From Streptomyces sp. NBC_00620 (GTDB lineage: Bacteria; Actinomycetota; Actinomycetes; Streptomycetales; Streptomycetaceae), in the NCBI RefSeq assembly GCF_026341825.1, contig NZ_JAPENY010000001.1, positions 2,294,001-2,358,000 on the forward strand: a DNA stretch of 64,000 nt, given 5' to 3'. The first letter of the stretch is position 1, and each line of letters begins with the position of its first letter. A model generated the notes under the pieces. It was not told where the DNA came from, made no database searches, and saw only the letters and a program-made list of their open reading frames with translations. Below are positions 16,124-25,615 of this stretch, piece after piece. The translations under genes were made by a program, and so were the position numbers.

Positions 16124-18016
16124 ATGCGGGAAGTCCGCGAGGCGTTCGCACGCTTCTGGCCGCTGACACGCGGCGACCGTAAATGGCTGGTGCTGATCAT
16201 CGCCTGCGTGATCGTGGCCGCACTCGCCGAGACGGCCTCGATCCTGCTCTTCGCGAATCTCACCGACCACGCACTTCAGCGCGGTCTGCTCCGTGCGTTC
16301 TGGGGACCGGCCGGCACCTGGCTCGCGGTCGCCGTGCTCGGCGCCATCGTCGGCTACCTGGGCAATTCGCTCGCCGTGTGGACCGCCGAGAGGTTCGTCC
16401 TGCGGCTGCGCGCGAGCGTCTTCCGGCATGTCCAGGACCTGCCCCCCGACTTCTTCCAGAAGCACCGCCAGGGCGACCTGGTCGAACGCCTCACCGGAGA
16501 CGTCGAAGCCATCGAGCAGATGGTCGTGTCCGGCGTCGTCGGAACCGTCTCCGCCGCCTTCTCGGCCGTCTTCTACGCCGCAGCCGCCCTCTGGCTCCGC
16601 TGGGACCTCGCCCTCGTCACCTTCCTCCTCGCCCCCCTCTTCCTCGTCGCCGCCCGCCGCTTCGCCGGCCGCATCAAGAAGTCCTCCCAGGAGGAGCGCG
16701 CCGCCGACGGTGCGATCACCTCCGTCGTCGAGGAGTCCCTCGGCAACATCGTGCTGACCCAGGCGTACAACCGCCGCGGCGCCGAGGAGAAGCGGCTCGA
16801 CACGGAAGCCCGGGCCTGGATGCGGGCCAGCGTGCGCGGGGCGCGGGCGAGCGAGATGTACGAGCAGTTCGTCGAGGTCGTCGAGACGCTGTGCGTGCTC
16901 GCGGTGATCGGCCTGGGCGTCTGGGAGATCGCCCAGGGGCGCATGTCGCTCGGCCAGTTGCTCGCCTTCGCCGCCTTCCTCGGGTACCTGTATCCGCCGA
17001 TCCGCAGCCTCGGCCAGCTCGGACTGACCCTCACCGCCGCGACGGCGGGCGCCGAGCGCCTGGCCGAGATCCTGGACACCGAACCCGCCGTCACCGACCC
17101 CGCCGACCCCGTCCGGGCCTGGCCCGTACGCGGCTGGGTCAGCCTCCACAACACCTCGTTCCGCTACCCCGGCGCCGAACGCGACTCCCTCCACGACGTG
17201 ACCTTCACCGCCGCACCCGGCGAACTCGTCATCGTCACCGGCCCGAGCGGCGCCGGAAAATCGACGCTCTCCAAACTCCTCACCCGCTTCTACGACCCCA
17301 CCTCGGGCGTGATCTGCCTGGACGGAGTCCCGCTGGCCGACGTACCCCTGGAGTTCCTGCGCGAGAACGTCGCGCTGCTGCCGCAGGAGACCCTCATCCT
17401 GAACGGCACGATCCGCGAGAACATCGGGTGCGGACGGCCGGGAGCCTCCGCGGCCGACATCGAGCGGGCCGCGGCCGACGCCTTCGCGCACGACTTCATC
17501 AGCGCGCTCCCCGACGGCTACGACACGGAGATCGCACCCGGCACGGCCACCCTCTCCGGCGGCCAGCTCCAGCGCATCGCCATCGCCCGCGCCATGCTGC
17601 GCGGCGCCCCCGTCCTCGTCCTCGACGAACCCACCACTGGCCTCGACTCGGTCGCCGCACGCCGGGTGGTGCAGCCGCTGCGACGCCTGATGGCGGGCCG
17701 TACGACCATCATGATCACGCACGATCTGAGCCTGGCCCCCGACGCCGACCGCATCCTCGTCGTGGACGGCGGACGGTTGGTGGAGGAGGGCACCCACGAG
17801 GAGCTGATGGAGCGGCGCGGGGCGTACGCGCGACTGGCGACGCCGGAGCTGGGGGGCTCGGGGGTGGCACTGGGCTCTTCGGTGAAGACGCCGGCCGACT
17901 CGACGCCGGTGCTCGGCGGCTACTTCATCCCGAGCGTGCCGCGTGTGCCGGGGCTCACAGTCGGGCCCGGCGTCCCGTACCTGCCCGAGGACGCCTCGGG
18001 CGTCCGGAGCGTGTAG
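16124..18016 (+). CDS. ABC exporter half-transporter (fused TMD-NBD)
   Basis: A 630-residue type I exporter. Residues ~20-310 hold six TM helices with the intracellular loop EERFVLRLRASVFRHVQDLPPDFF. The ATPase domain (~335-580) has Walker A GPSGAGKSTLSKLL, Q-loop LLPQETLIL, signature LSGGQLQRIAIARAML, Walker B VLVLDEPTTGLD and H-loop MITHDLS. Half-transporters dimerize to export lipids, drugs or peptides. The C-terminal ~50 residues are a Pro/Gly/Val-rich tail that overlaps the convergent response-regulator gene by 97 nt. Its position after a small cationic peptide gene makes peptide export one hypothesis. Confidence 0.9.
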   Translation: MREVREAFARFWPLTRGDRKWLVLIIACVIVAALAETASILLFANLTDHALQRGLLRAFWGPAGTWLAVAVLGAIVGYLGNSLAVWTAERFVLRLRASVFRHVQDLPPDFFQKHRQGDLVERLTGDVEAIEQMVVSGVVGTVSAAFSAVFYAAAALWLRWDLALVTFLLAPLFLVAARRFAGRIKKSSQEERAADGAITSVVEESLGNIVLTQAYNRRGAEEKRLDTEARAWMRASVRGARASEMYEQFVEVVETLCVLAVIGLGVWEIAQGRMSLGQLLAFAAFLGYLYPPIRSLGQLGLTLTAATAGAERLAEILDTEPAVTDPADPVRAWPVRGWVSLHNTSFRYPGAERDSLHDVTFTAAPGELVIVTGPSGAGKSTLSKLLTRFYDPTSGVICLDGVPLADVPLEFLRENVALLPQETLILNGTIRENIGCGRPGASAADIERAAADAFAHDFISALPDGYDTEIAPGTATLSGGQLQRIAIARAMLRGAPVLVLDEPTTGLDSVAARRVVQPLRRLMAGRTTIMITHDLSLAPDADRILVVDGGRLVEEGTHEELMERRGAYARLATPELGGSGVALGSSVKTPADSTPVLGGYFIPSVPRVPGLTVGPGVPYLPEDASGVRSV

Positions 18017-18696
18017 CCAAGACCCCGCACGGTGTGGATGAGCCGGGGTCCGCCCCGGTGCTCCATCTTCCGGCGCAGATACATCACGTACACGTCCAGC
18101 GTGTTGGACGCCGGCTCGAAGTCGAAACCCCACACCGCCTTGAGGATCTGGGCGCGGCTGAGAACCTTGGCCGGGTGCCGGAGCAGGTACTCGAGCAGGC
18201 CGTACTCGGTCTTGGTGAGGTCGAGGGGCCGGCCGTCGCGGGTCACCGTGTGGGCGCGCAGATCCATGGTGACGTCGTCGAAGGCGAGCTGGTCGCCGGG
18301 GCGCGGCGCGGCCGGCTTCCGCTCGGGGCTGCGGCGCAGCAACGCCCTTACCCGCGCGAGGAGTTCCTCGGTCGCGAAGGGCTTCATGAGGTAGTCGTCG
18401 GCGCCGTTGTCGAGGGCGACGATACGGTCGCCGACGGCGTCCCGGCCGGTGATCATCAGGATGGGCACGGTGAACCCGGAGGCTCTGATCCGCCGCGTGG
18501 CGGCCAGTCCGTCGAGGCCCGGCATGGTGACGTCCATCAGCACCAGGTCGGGCAGCCCGTCCACCCCGGCGACCAGATCGAGGGCCTCCCGGCCGTCCCC
18601 GGCGAGAACGGTCTCGTACCCCTCGAACCTGAGCAGTCTGTCGAGCCCCTCTCGTACGGCCTCGTCGTCATCGGCCAGCAGGATCTTCCGCGCCAT
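17920..18696 (-). CDS. OmpR/PhoB-family response regulator (orphan)
   Basis: A 258-residue regulator. The receiver domain has acidic residues LLADDDE, phospho-acceptor LVLMDVTMPG, ILMITGRD and the lysine of [23 protein letters not shown]. The winged helix (~145-235) has [51 protein letters not shown]. No kinase gene adjoins it. The normal family end is near GLGYTLRTPE; the last ~24 residues are Gly/Pro/Thr-rich and overlap the tail of the convergent ABC gene. It is similar to the response regulator at 31289-32020. Confidence 0.92.
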   Translation of the reverse strand: MARKILLADDDEAVREGLDRLLRFEGYETVLAGDGREALDLVAGVDGLPDLVLMDVTMPGLDGLAATRRIRASGFTVPILMITGRDAVGDRIVALDNGADDYLMKPFATEELLARVRALLRRSPERKPAAPRPGDQLAFDDVTMDLRAHTVTRDGRPLDLTKTEYGLLEYLLRHPAKVLSRAQILKAVWGFDFEPASNTLDVYVMYLRRKMEHRGGPRLIHTVRGLGYTLRTPEASSGRYGTPGPTVSPGTRGTLGMK

Positions 18697-18908
18697 CCGT
18701 CAAACGTGTAACGGGGGGCTGTGGGAGAGCTTGGAGAGGGGTGTGGGGAGGCTGGGGGTCGGCCTCGCCGCGCCGGTGCCAGACGGCCCATCGGTGTCCA
18801 GTCGCCGAGCCACACCGTGACCGTCCGTCCCGCGGCCCGGGTGTCCAGTCCGTCAGCTGCGGCCGGTTTCCGAGAAGCGGACTGCGCCTGCTGGTCTGGG
18901 ACGTCATC

Positions 18909-19442
18909 ATGGTCGGCGTGATGCCTGAGCCGCGCAACGCACCGTCCGGCACCCCGGTCACGTCCTCGGTCGGGGACGGGTCCGAGGCGGCCCGAGAGCC
19001 GTCGAAGTCTGTCCTGGAGCTGTACAAACTGGCCGTGGAGATGGCCGACCGAATCTCCGCACGACGGGGCCAGGCGAACGTCTTCTTCCTTTCCATCCAG
19101 ACGGCCTTCGTCAGCGTCATCGGTGTCTCCCTGTCGAACCTGCGACAGGAGCCGTGGTGGGCTGCGCCGGTACTCGCCCTGGCGGGGGTGGCGATCTCGA
19201 TGACCTGGTGGATGCAACTGCGCAGCTATCGCGAGCTGAACCGAGCGAAGTTCGCGGTCATCAACGCGATCGAGATGCAGTTCCCGGTCAAGGTCTTCAC
19301 CGACGAGTGGGGGCATCTGACACGAACACGTGAGATCTCCAGGCGGGCGCGGTACGCCGAACTCGGGTTCGGCGAGCGGGTGATCCCGTGGATCTTTGTT
19401 CTCGTGCACACTCTGCTCTGTTTGGGCAGGTTGCTCGGATAG
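18909..19442 (+). CDS. RipA-family (8xMP) small membrane protein
   Basis: A 177-residue protein. The region VLELYKLAVEMADRISARRGQANVFFLSIQTAF (~35-70), the second TM with WWMQLRSYRELNRAKFAVINAIEMQFPVKVFTDEW (~95-130) and a C-terminal TM (VIPWIFVLVHTLLCLGRLL) match what I know as RipA-family octameric membrane proteins. Their molecular role is not established. The start is uncertain: ATG 18909 and 18921 are both in frame, and neither has a strong ribosome-binding site. It stands alone beside the accessory island. I see no gene in the 212 bp upstream. Confidence 0.7.
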   Translation: MVGVMPEPRNAPSGTPVTSSVGDGSEAAREPSKSVLELYKLAVEMADRISARRGQANVFFLSIQTAFVSVIGVSLSNLRQEPWWAAPVLALAGVAISMTWWMQLRSYRELNRAKFAVINAIEMQFPVKVFTDEWGHLTRTREISRRARYAELGFGERVIPWIFVLVHTLLCLGRLLG

Positions 19443-19671
19443 CGGCGGAGAAGGCCCACGCCCGCCGAGAGCATGCTGCGTGATCATCCTCGACACCCAC
19501 CGTTGGCGCCACACCGGGTTGAGAGGTTGTGCCGCGCCGGACCGCTGTCGGGAACTCGTGCGGAAGCACCCGAAACGCCCGCACCGGGATGATCTTGTTC
19601 ACTATAGGGAATGCCTCGTGGCACAGCCACGCGGCGCACGACCGTGAGCGGGGCGCGAGGGGAGGCCGCGG

Positions 19672-20245
19672 GTGCGGGAAACGGTGCAGACGGGGGACGG
19701 CCGCCGATTAGCCGTCGAAGTCACGGGCGATCTGAACGGTGAGCCGGTTTTCCTGCTGCACGGCACGCCCGGCAGCAGACTCAGCCCGGCACCCCGGCCG
19801 ATGCTGCTCTACCAGCAGCGAGTGCGGATGATCACGTACGACCGCCCCGGTTACGGCACCTCGGACCGGCTGCCCGGACGCCGCGTCTCGCATGTCGCCG
19901 CCGACGTCGCGGCCATCGCGGACTCCCTCGGCATCGAACGCTTCGCCGTAGTCGGCCGCTCAGGCGGCGGCCCGCACGCGCTGGCGTGCGCCGCGCTGCT
20001 GCCGCACCGGGTGACCCGGGTCGCGGTGCTGGTGAGCCTCGCGCCGCGCGACGCCGACGGGCTGGACTGGTTCGCTGGCATGGCGGCCTCGAACGTCAGC
20101 GAGTACACCAAGGCCCTGGCCGGCCCGGGACCGGCTGGAGGCCAGTCTGCGCAAGCGCTCCGTCGCCATCCGCAGGGATCCTGTGCGGCTGCTCGCCCAG
20201 TTGCGCTTCGACCTCACCGAGTCGGATGTGCGCGTGGTGGCTTAA
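19672..20245 (+). pseudogene. Alpha/beta hydrolase, frameshifted and 3'-truncated
   Basis: It starts GTG (METVQTGDGRRLAVEVTGD-type sequence) with the oxyanion motif FLLHGTPGSR, the nucleophile elbow VVGRSGGGPHAL and HRVTRVAVLVSLAPRDADGLDWF. At 20124-20126 one extra C in a CCC run shifts the frame: the true continuation is RDRLEASLRKRSVAIRRDPVRLLAQLRFDLTESDVRVVA in the next frame, ending TAA 20243-20245. That is about 190 residues, against 270-300 for the family, and the histidine-containing C terminus is missing. The truncation coincides with the end of fxsT, so insertion of the island probably cut the gene. The 229 bp before it (19443-19671) hold no supportable gene. Confidence 0.85.
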
Positions 20246-23200
20246 ACCGGCAGCGGCTCCAGGTCCCGGTGGATACGTTTGCCGGAGCGCACGCTCTCCG
20301 TGTGCGGGTGATTCTCGCCCAGCAGGCGGGTGAGGTCGCGTCGGGCGCCCTCCTGGAGTTGGTCTGCCTCGGGGATGCGGCCCAGGGCCCGCAGCGTGAG
20401 GGCGAGGTTGGCACGGCACACGATGGTGTCGGGGTGGTTCTGGCCGAGGATGGGCTGGAATCCGGTGACGGCCACCCGCTCCAGCTCCTCGGCCCGCTGG
20501 AACTCCCCCTGTTCGGCCAGCACATTGGCGAGGTTGACCGCGCAGGAGAGGCTGTACGGGTGGTTCTCACCGAGCACGTCCCGCGAGGTGGCGAGGGTCT
20601 CCTCCAGCAGCAGGCGGGCCTTCTCGGGCTCGCTGGAGCCGCGCAGGAAGATACCGAGGTTGTTGGCGGCGGCCAGGGCCGACGGGTGGCGTACGCCGAG
20701 GGCCTGCTGGTACTGCGGCACGATCTCCCGCGCCAGGGCGAGAGCTTCGTCGGGGGCACCGGTGGCGTACAGGTCGGTGGCGTAGTTGAGGGCGCAGTCC
20801 AGCACGTCGGGGGTGTAGGCCGGGGTCTCGCGGACGCGGTAGTGCTCACGGGTCTGGTGGGTGATGCCGCGGCCGTCATCGACCTGCCCGGCCCTGCGCA
20901 GGGAGACAGCGAGGCTCTTGGCGGTGCGCAGGGTTTCGGGATAGGTATCGCCGAACAGCCGCTGGTAGGCCTCGTAGCTGCTGCGCAGCAGCGAGAGCGA
21001 GGTGGCGTACTCGCCCACCTCGCGTAGGTCGCGGCCCAGGTTCTGTGCGCTGAACAGGGTCGCCGGGTGCTCGGCGCCGAGGTCGCCGCGCCGCCGGTCG
21101 TAGATCTCCTGGTCGATGTCGCGGGCCTCGCCGTACCGGCCGAGCAGCCGCAGGCAGACGGCGCGGTTGTTGTTGGCGAAGAGGGTGCGCGGATGGTCCT
21201 CGCCGAAGTTCTCCTTGAAGCCGTTGTACGCCTTGATGGCCATGTCCAGGGCCTCGGCGAAGCGGCCTATGCTGCCGAGGTCCATGGCCAGTCCGCTGGT
21301 GGTCATGAGGACGTGCGGATGGTCGGGGGGCAGCAGGACGCGCTGGCGGGCCAGGGTGTCCGAGCCCAGCTGTTCCGCCTCCGCGTACTTGCCCAGGGCG
21401 CGCAGCACATTGGAGATTTGGAAGCACAGATACAGGATCTGTATGTGGAGATTGGTGACGTAGCGTTCCTGGAAGGCCAGTTCCTGGAAGTTACTCTTTT
21501 CCGGCGGGTCCATACGAGTCCTGGCGTCGGCGATCTTCTTCTCCTGCGCCGTGACCTGACTGCGGAGCTCGGTCAGTTGGGTCTCCCACGCCGTCCGCAA
21601 CTGCTGGCCGAGGTCAAGTGCGGTGTTGAGGTCGCCGCGCTTCCACCGGTAGCGGACCCGGTCGATGAGTAGCTGCCGGACCTCGGGCTCGTCGCACCTG
21701 CTTGCCTCGGACGCATCCAGATGCGGCCAGATGGCGGCGAAGGCGGCGTGGTTCTCCGGGTTGTCGACCGGTTCCTCCCCGGTCGGCCGGGCGCCGGCCA
21801 GGATGCGGTGCACCACGTGCTGCGCCTCGTCCTGCTGCTGGGAGCTCAACTGGGCGCGGATCACGGCCTGTACGAGACGATGGACCTGGATGGACTCGGT
21901 GGCCCGGTCCACCTTGGCCAGGGCGAAGCGGCCGATCTCCCGGATCACCCGGCCGAGGACCATCTTCTCCTGGAGCGAGGGGTCCTCGTGGGACAGGACC
22001 TTGATCATCTCGTCGCCGTAGAGCAGCTTCATGGAGATCGGTTCGGCGGCGAAGAAGGCGCACAGTTGCAGCAGTCGTACGGCGGCTGGTGAGCGTTCCT
22101 TGAGGCGGTCGATGGAGAGGTTCCAGGTGGCGGCGACGGGCTTCGGGTAGTTGGTTGGCTGGCCGAACGAGAGGACCTGCTCAGCCTGTTGTTCCAGTTC
22201 CACCAGGTAGGTGTCGACCGGGGTGCCGGTCTCCGCCAGCCAGGCGCCGGCCTGGTCCACCGCCAGCGGCAGGTCGCCGACAGCCGCCGCCACGCGGTCG
22301 GCATCCTCGGCGCTGATGCCGGCAACGCGGCGCAGCAGGTGCTCGACGCTTGCGTCGCGCAGGAACGGCTCAACCTCCAGGGCATCGCCGTGCTGCACCC
22401 AGGTCTGGTTGCGGGAGGTGACCAGGATGTGGCCGTTGCCGCCGGGGAAGTGCCGGCTGACCTCGTGCGGTTCGTCGGCGTTGTCGAAGACAAGGAGCCA
22501 GCGCAGCCCCGCACCGGACTGGCGCAGATGCTCCCGCGCCTCCTGGGCGGCCTGCGCGTCGTCGTCGCCGATCCGCAGGCCGAGCCGCCCGGCCAGTTCC
22601 GCCAGGGACTGGATGATCAGCTCGTTCTGCTCCGAGGGGATCCACCAGACCAGGTCGTAGTCGGCGCCGAAGCGGTGGACGTACTCCAGCGCGATCTGCG
22701 TCTTGCCGACTCCGCCGAGCCCGTAGAGCGCGTACGGGGGCGAGGTGACGTTGCTGCTGTTGCCGAGGCTGTCGCGCATCCACTCCAGTAAGGCGCTGCG
22801 TCCGGTGAAGGAGACGTTGCGCGGTGAGATGTTCCAGAACTTGGGCGCGGTCCCGGGGAAGCGGGCCTCTCCGGACATGCCGCCGGCGGAGCTCCCGTCG
22901 GGCAGGGCCGGTTTGCCGAGTGCGCGCAGCAGGATCGAACCGGCCTGCGGCTCGTCCAGGCGGACCAAGTCGACCGAGGTCCCTTCGCTGAACGACGGCG
23001 TCGGGCGGATGTCGCTGACCCGGACCGCGACCACTTGGCGGCGGCCGGAGGGATCACCGCCGGTGGCCCTCTCCCATACCTGCCGGGCTCGCGGCGAGCG
23101 CTGGTAAGACGGGGAGAGTACGACAACGGTGCGGTCCGTGGGCCTCTCCGCGCCGTCACCCTCGCTGCCAACGTGCTTCAGCACCACCCGGAAGCCGGCG

Positions 23201-24297
23201 CGGTTCAGCAGCGCGGCGATCCAGTCGGCCCACATCCGGTCCTCGGAGACATAGCTCAGGTGCAGGTCGCTGGGGAGGGCGGAACGGCTGCGGGTGAACG
23301 CCTGCTTGTAGCGCAGGCGCAGCTCATCGTCCATGCGCGGCAGCGCCGTGACGGCCTGGTCGCTGATCACCCCGGTGAGCCGCTCGAAGGCCGACAGCAG
23401 GGAACCGGCGTTCCCCGCCTCGTCGCCGAAGGTCGCCAACGTCTCCTCGTACGCGTAGAAGGGCCGGTACGGAATCTCCACCGATCCCCAGTAGCTGGCG
23501 AGTTCGGCCTCGTTCATGCCGATGGGGAACCGGTCGAACTTGGCACGGGCCAGCGAGCGCCCGGCGTCGGCCTTCTCCTTCTCGCCCTCGTCGATGCGCA
23601 TGGGGACGGGCAGGATGCGGATACGGCGGCTGCGGAAGCGTTCGTCGATGTGGCGGGCGACGGCCGACGCGCCGTCAATGCTCTGGCCGCTGAGGGTGAA
23701 GCAGTCGACGAGGACGTCGGGCAGATGGGCGGTGCAGATGTCCGCGATGTCGGACAGACCGGTGCGGCTGTCGATCAGGACATAGTCGTAGTTGCTCCGC
23801 ATGTCGTCGCGTAAGGCATCGAAGAAGAGCCCGCCGCCGAGATGCTCGTAGAAATTGTCCCAGTCGAAGGTGGACACGATCGCCGAGTAGTCGCGGTTCT
23901 GCCGGCCGGCGGAGACCAGGTCGAGGGTGCCCTCGCCGGGGAACGGCCAGTCCAGGGAGACGGCGTGACGCTGGATGCGGGCGAACTCCCGGTGCCAGTC
24001 CGGCGGCCGCTGCTCGGCCTCGGCCGGGCTGGCGACGGCGGCCCAGGCGTACTCGGTGAGCAGGTCGATGACGCCGGTGGTGGCGGCGGCGGTCGCCGGG
24101 TCGAGGAAAGGGTGGAAGAAGCGGTGCAGGCCCGGCGCTTCCAGGTCCCAGTCGACGGCGAGTACGCGTTTGCCGTTGGCGGCCAGAATCCAGGCGGTGT
24201 TGGCCAACGTCATCGTCCGGCCAGTACCGCCCTTGTACGAGTAGAACGTGATGATTCGGCCGTCGTGGCCGCCCTCACGTCCGTCATCGCTGATCAT
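20242..24297 (-). CDS. fxsT: FxSxx-COOH system TPR protein FxsT (ParA-TIR-NB-ARC-TPR)
   Basis: A 1351-residue multidomain protein. Residues ~14-330 are a ParA/MinD-like ATPase with a deviant Walker A (FYSYKGGTGRTM) and LAVDWDLEAPGL and DYVLIDSRTGLSDI. Residues ~345-460 are TIR-like (DLHLSYVSEDRMWADWIAALLNRAGF; TVVVLSPSYQRSPRARQVWERA). Residues ~490-800 are an NB-ARC module (ALYGLGGVGKTQIALEYVHRF; WLLVFDNAD; HILVTSRNQTW; GDLPLAVDQAGAWL). From ~880 to the end are tetratricopeptide repeats (repeated xxLGxxHPxTLxxxNNLAxxLRxLG). It fits the FXS-associated TPR protein. The ATG overlaps the fxsC 3' end by 14 nt. Function is unknown; the architecture resembles signalling/conflict STAND proteins. Confidence 0.88.
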   Translation of the reverse strand: MISDDGREGGHDGRIITFYSYKGGTGRTMTLANTAWILAANGKRVLAVDWDLEAPGLHRFFHPFLDPATAAATTGVIDLLTEYAWAAVASPAEAEQRPPDWHREFARIQRHAVSLDWPFPGEGTLDLVSAGRQNRDYSAIVSTFDWDNFYEHLGGGLFFDALRDDMRSNYDYVLIDSRTGLSDIADICTAHLPDVLVDCFTLSGQSIDGASAVARHIDERFRSRRIRILPVPMRIDEGEKEKADAGRSLARAKFDRFPIGMNEAELASYWGSVEIPYRPFYAYEETLATFGDEAGNAGSLLSAFERLTGVISDQAVTALPRMDDELRLRYKQAFTRSRSALPSDLHLSYVSEDRMWADWIAALLNRAGFRVVLKHVGSEGDGAERPTDRTVVVLSPSYQRSPRARQVWERATGGDPSGRRQVVAVRVSDIRPTPSFSEGTSVDLVRLDEPQAGSILLRALGKPALPDGSSAGGMSGEARFPGTAPKFWNISPRNVSFTGRSALLEWMRDSLGNSSNVTSPPYALYGLGGVGKTQIALEYVHRFGADYDLVWWIPSEQNELIIQSLAELAGRLGLRIGDDDAQAAQEAREHLRQSGAGLRWLLVFDNADEPHEVSRHFPGGNGHILVTSRNQTWVQHGDALEVEPFLRDASVEHLLRRVAGISAEDADRVAAAVGDLPLAVDQAGAWLAETGTPVDTYLVELEQQAEQVLSFGQPTNYPKPVAATWNLSIDRLKERSPAAVRLLQLCAFFAAEPISMKLLYGDEMIKVLSHEDPSLQEKMVLGRVIREIGRFALAKVDRATESIQVHRLVQAVIRAQLSSQQQDEAQHVVHRILAGARPTGEEPVDNPENHAAFAAIWPHLDASEASRCDEPEVRQLLIDRVRYRWKRGDLNTALDLGQQLRTAWETQLTELRSQVTAQEKKIADARTRMDPPEKSNFQELAFQERYVTNLHIQILYLCFQISNVLRALGKYAEAEQLGSDTLARQRVLLPPDHPHVLMTTSGLAMDLGSIGRFAEALDMAIKAYNGFKENFGEDHPRTLFANNNRAVCLRLLGRYGEARDIDQEIYDRRRGDLGAEHPATLFSAQNLGRDLREVGEYATSLSLLRSSYEAYQRLFGDTYPETLRTAKSLAVSLRRAGQVDDGRGITHQTREHYRVRETPAYTPDVLDCALNYATDLYATGAPDEALALAREIVPQYQQALGVRHPSALAAANNLGIFLRGSSEPEKARLLLEETLATSRDVLGENHPYSLSCAVNLANVLAEQGEFQRAEELERVAVTGFQPILGQNHPDTIVCRANLALTLRALGRIPEADQLQEGARRDLTRLLGENHPHTESVRSGKRIHRDLEPLPV

Positions 24298-25615
24298 CGC
24301 GGTCGTCCTTCTCGGCGAGCGGGCTGTGCACCGCTGGTGGGCTGTCCTCGTCCGTATGGGCGCTTTCCGCGAATGAGTTCACACGGAAGCGCGGTGTACC
24401 CCGGGCGGGCGGTTGACGAACAGGAGGGTTCTTGAGGTACTGGGCCGCCGCGCACTGCACGACGTGCGGCAACAGATCGCCGAAGGACTCGTGGTCGTGG
24501 ATGCCCTGGACGGCGGCCCGAGATATCTGCCGCCCCTGGTGGATTTTGCGCGGCAAGGTCGCCTCAGTCTCGGCGGACAGTTCGGTCTCCGCCTCACGAC
24601 TGTCGGGATCGGCGTCGTTCCACGGCACCATGAGGCCGGTCGCCGGGCGGTGGCTGTTGTCGAACCGGCCCAGTTGCTCACGGTGTTTGGGGTCGCGCAG
24701 CACCCAACGGTCGAGCAGCATGACCTCGGGGCCGTCGAGGGCGGCCGGTTCGGACGCGGTGCTGTGCCCGTCATCGAACGCCGTCACCTCAGGCCGGTAG
24801 TCGAGGCGTTCGGCGATTTCGGCGGCCAAGGTCCCCAGCGACGTGGGGCATTCTGGATGGAAGGGGTTCCAGTCCACGGCGGATCCGCCGTAGTAGTCGG
24901 GGCTGCGCCCCTCGGGCAGCCGGTTCAGGGAACTCGCGGCCACGGTGATCCGCAGCGTCCGCCGGGCGCTCGTTCTGGGCTGCGGAGCGAAGGCGTCCGG
25001 CATCTGGTCCAAGGGCGTTCGCAGCCCGGGCTCCACGAGGACGTTGTCGCCGACGTCGACGATGCGCCGGGCCAGCTCCATCACCGCCCGCTGGTAGTCC
25101 CTGCGGAACGATGAGAGCTTGATCAGGCCGTAGAGCCCGTACGTGTGGTAGCGGGGCCCCATTTCCGTGTGCGCGTAGTGCACGCGCCGTAATTCCGGAG
25201 GAAGTTGGTGACTCTGCACAGGCGTCCACAGCGCCGGCACCACCGCGCTGGGTGTGCCTGGCCTGCCGGAGCGATGACGGGCGGCGCGGCGGCTGAAGTG
25301 GGACCATTCCCTTCCGCACCAGCTGCTGCGGAAGTAACGCGGCGAATACAGCGGCACGAACACCCGGCAGCGGGCCAGTGAGAGGGCGGTCTCCTGGGTC
25401 CAGATCTCGCCCGCGCGCATCTGGCGGTCCATGAAACCGGCCGCACCGCCGGGCACATCGGTCATCTGGAAGATGTGATCGCACAGGTCGCGGAACAGGC
25501 GGTCGACCCACATGTCCCGGTCGGTCTCGTCAGAGCCGTGCCGGGGGGCGTGAGCATAACTCAAAAAGAAGTAGGGGGCGGCGGCGTCCGCCCGCAATGG
25601 CTCGCTCGGCTCCAC
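24284..25615 (-). CDS. fxsC: TIR-like protein FxsC
   Basis: A 443-residue protein. The N-terminal ~170 residues are TIR-like: APYFFLSYAHAPRHG, DMWVDRLFRDLCDHIFQM, GAAGFMDRQMRAGEIWTQETALSLARCRVFVPLYSPRYFRSSWCGREW. The C-terminal part (~210-380) contains SARRTLRITVAASS, PYYGGSAVDWNPF-like sequence (YYGGSAVDWNPFHPE) and AFDDGHSTASEPAALDGPEVMLLDRW, the FxsC C-terminal region. The GTG at 25615 is preferred; GGGGGAT lies a few nt upstream and the product begins MEPSEPLRADAAAPYFF. The 3' end overlaps fxsT by 14 nt. It is separated from fxsB by the AAC(3) pseudogene and about 110 bp. Confidence 0.87.
   Translation of the reverse strand: MEPSEPLRADAAAPYFFLSYAHAPRHGSDETDRDMWVDRLFRDLCDHIFQMTDVPGGAAGFMDRQMRAGEIWTQETALSLARCRVFVPLYSPRYFRSSWCGREWSHFSRRAARHRSGRPGTPSAVVPALWTPVQSHQLPPELRRVHYAHTEMGPRYHTYGLYGLIKLSSFRRDYQRAVMELARRIVDVGDNVLVEPGLRTPLDQMPDAFAPQPRTSARRTLRITVAASSLNRLPEGRSPDYYGGSAVDWNPFHPECPTSLGTLAAEIAERLDYRPEVTAFDDGHSTASEPAALDGPEVMLLDRWVLRDPKHREQLGRFDNSHRPATGLMVPWNDADPDSREAETELSAETEATLPRKIHQGRQISRAAVQGIHDHESFGDLLPHVVQCAAAQYLKNPPVRQPPARGTPRFRVNSFAESAHTDEDSPPAVHSPLAEKDDRDDQR

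Noticed and set aside
20246..21027. Extension of the hydrolase frame to 21027 on the plus strand
   Set aside because: Beyond 20245 it is only antisense of the fxsT TPR region; the true hydrolase sequence continues in another frame and stops at 20245.
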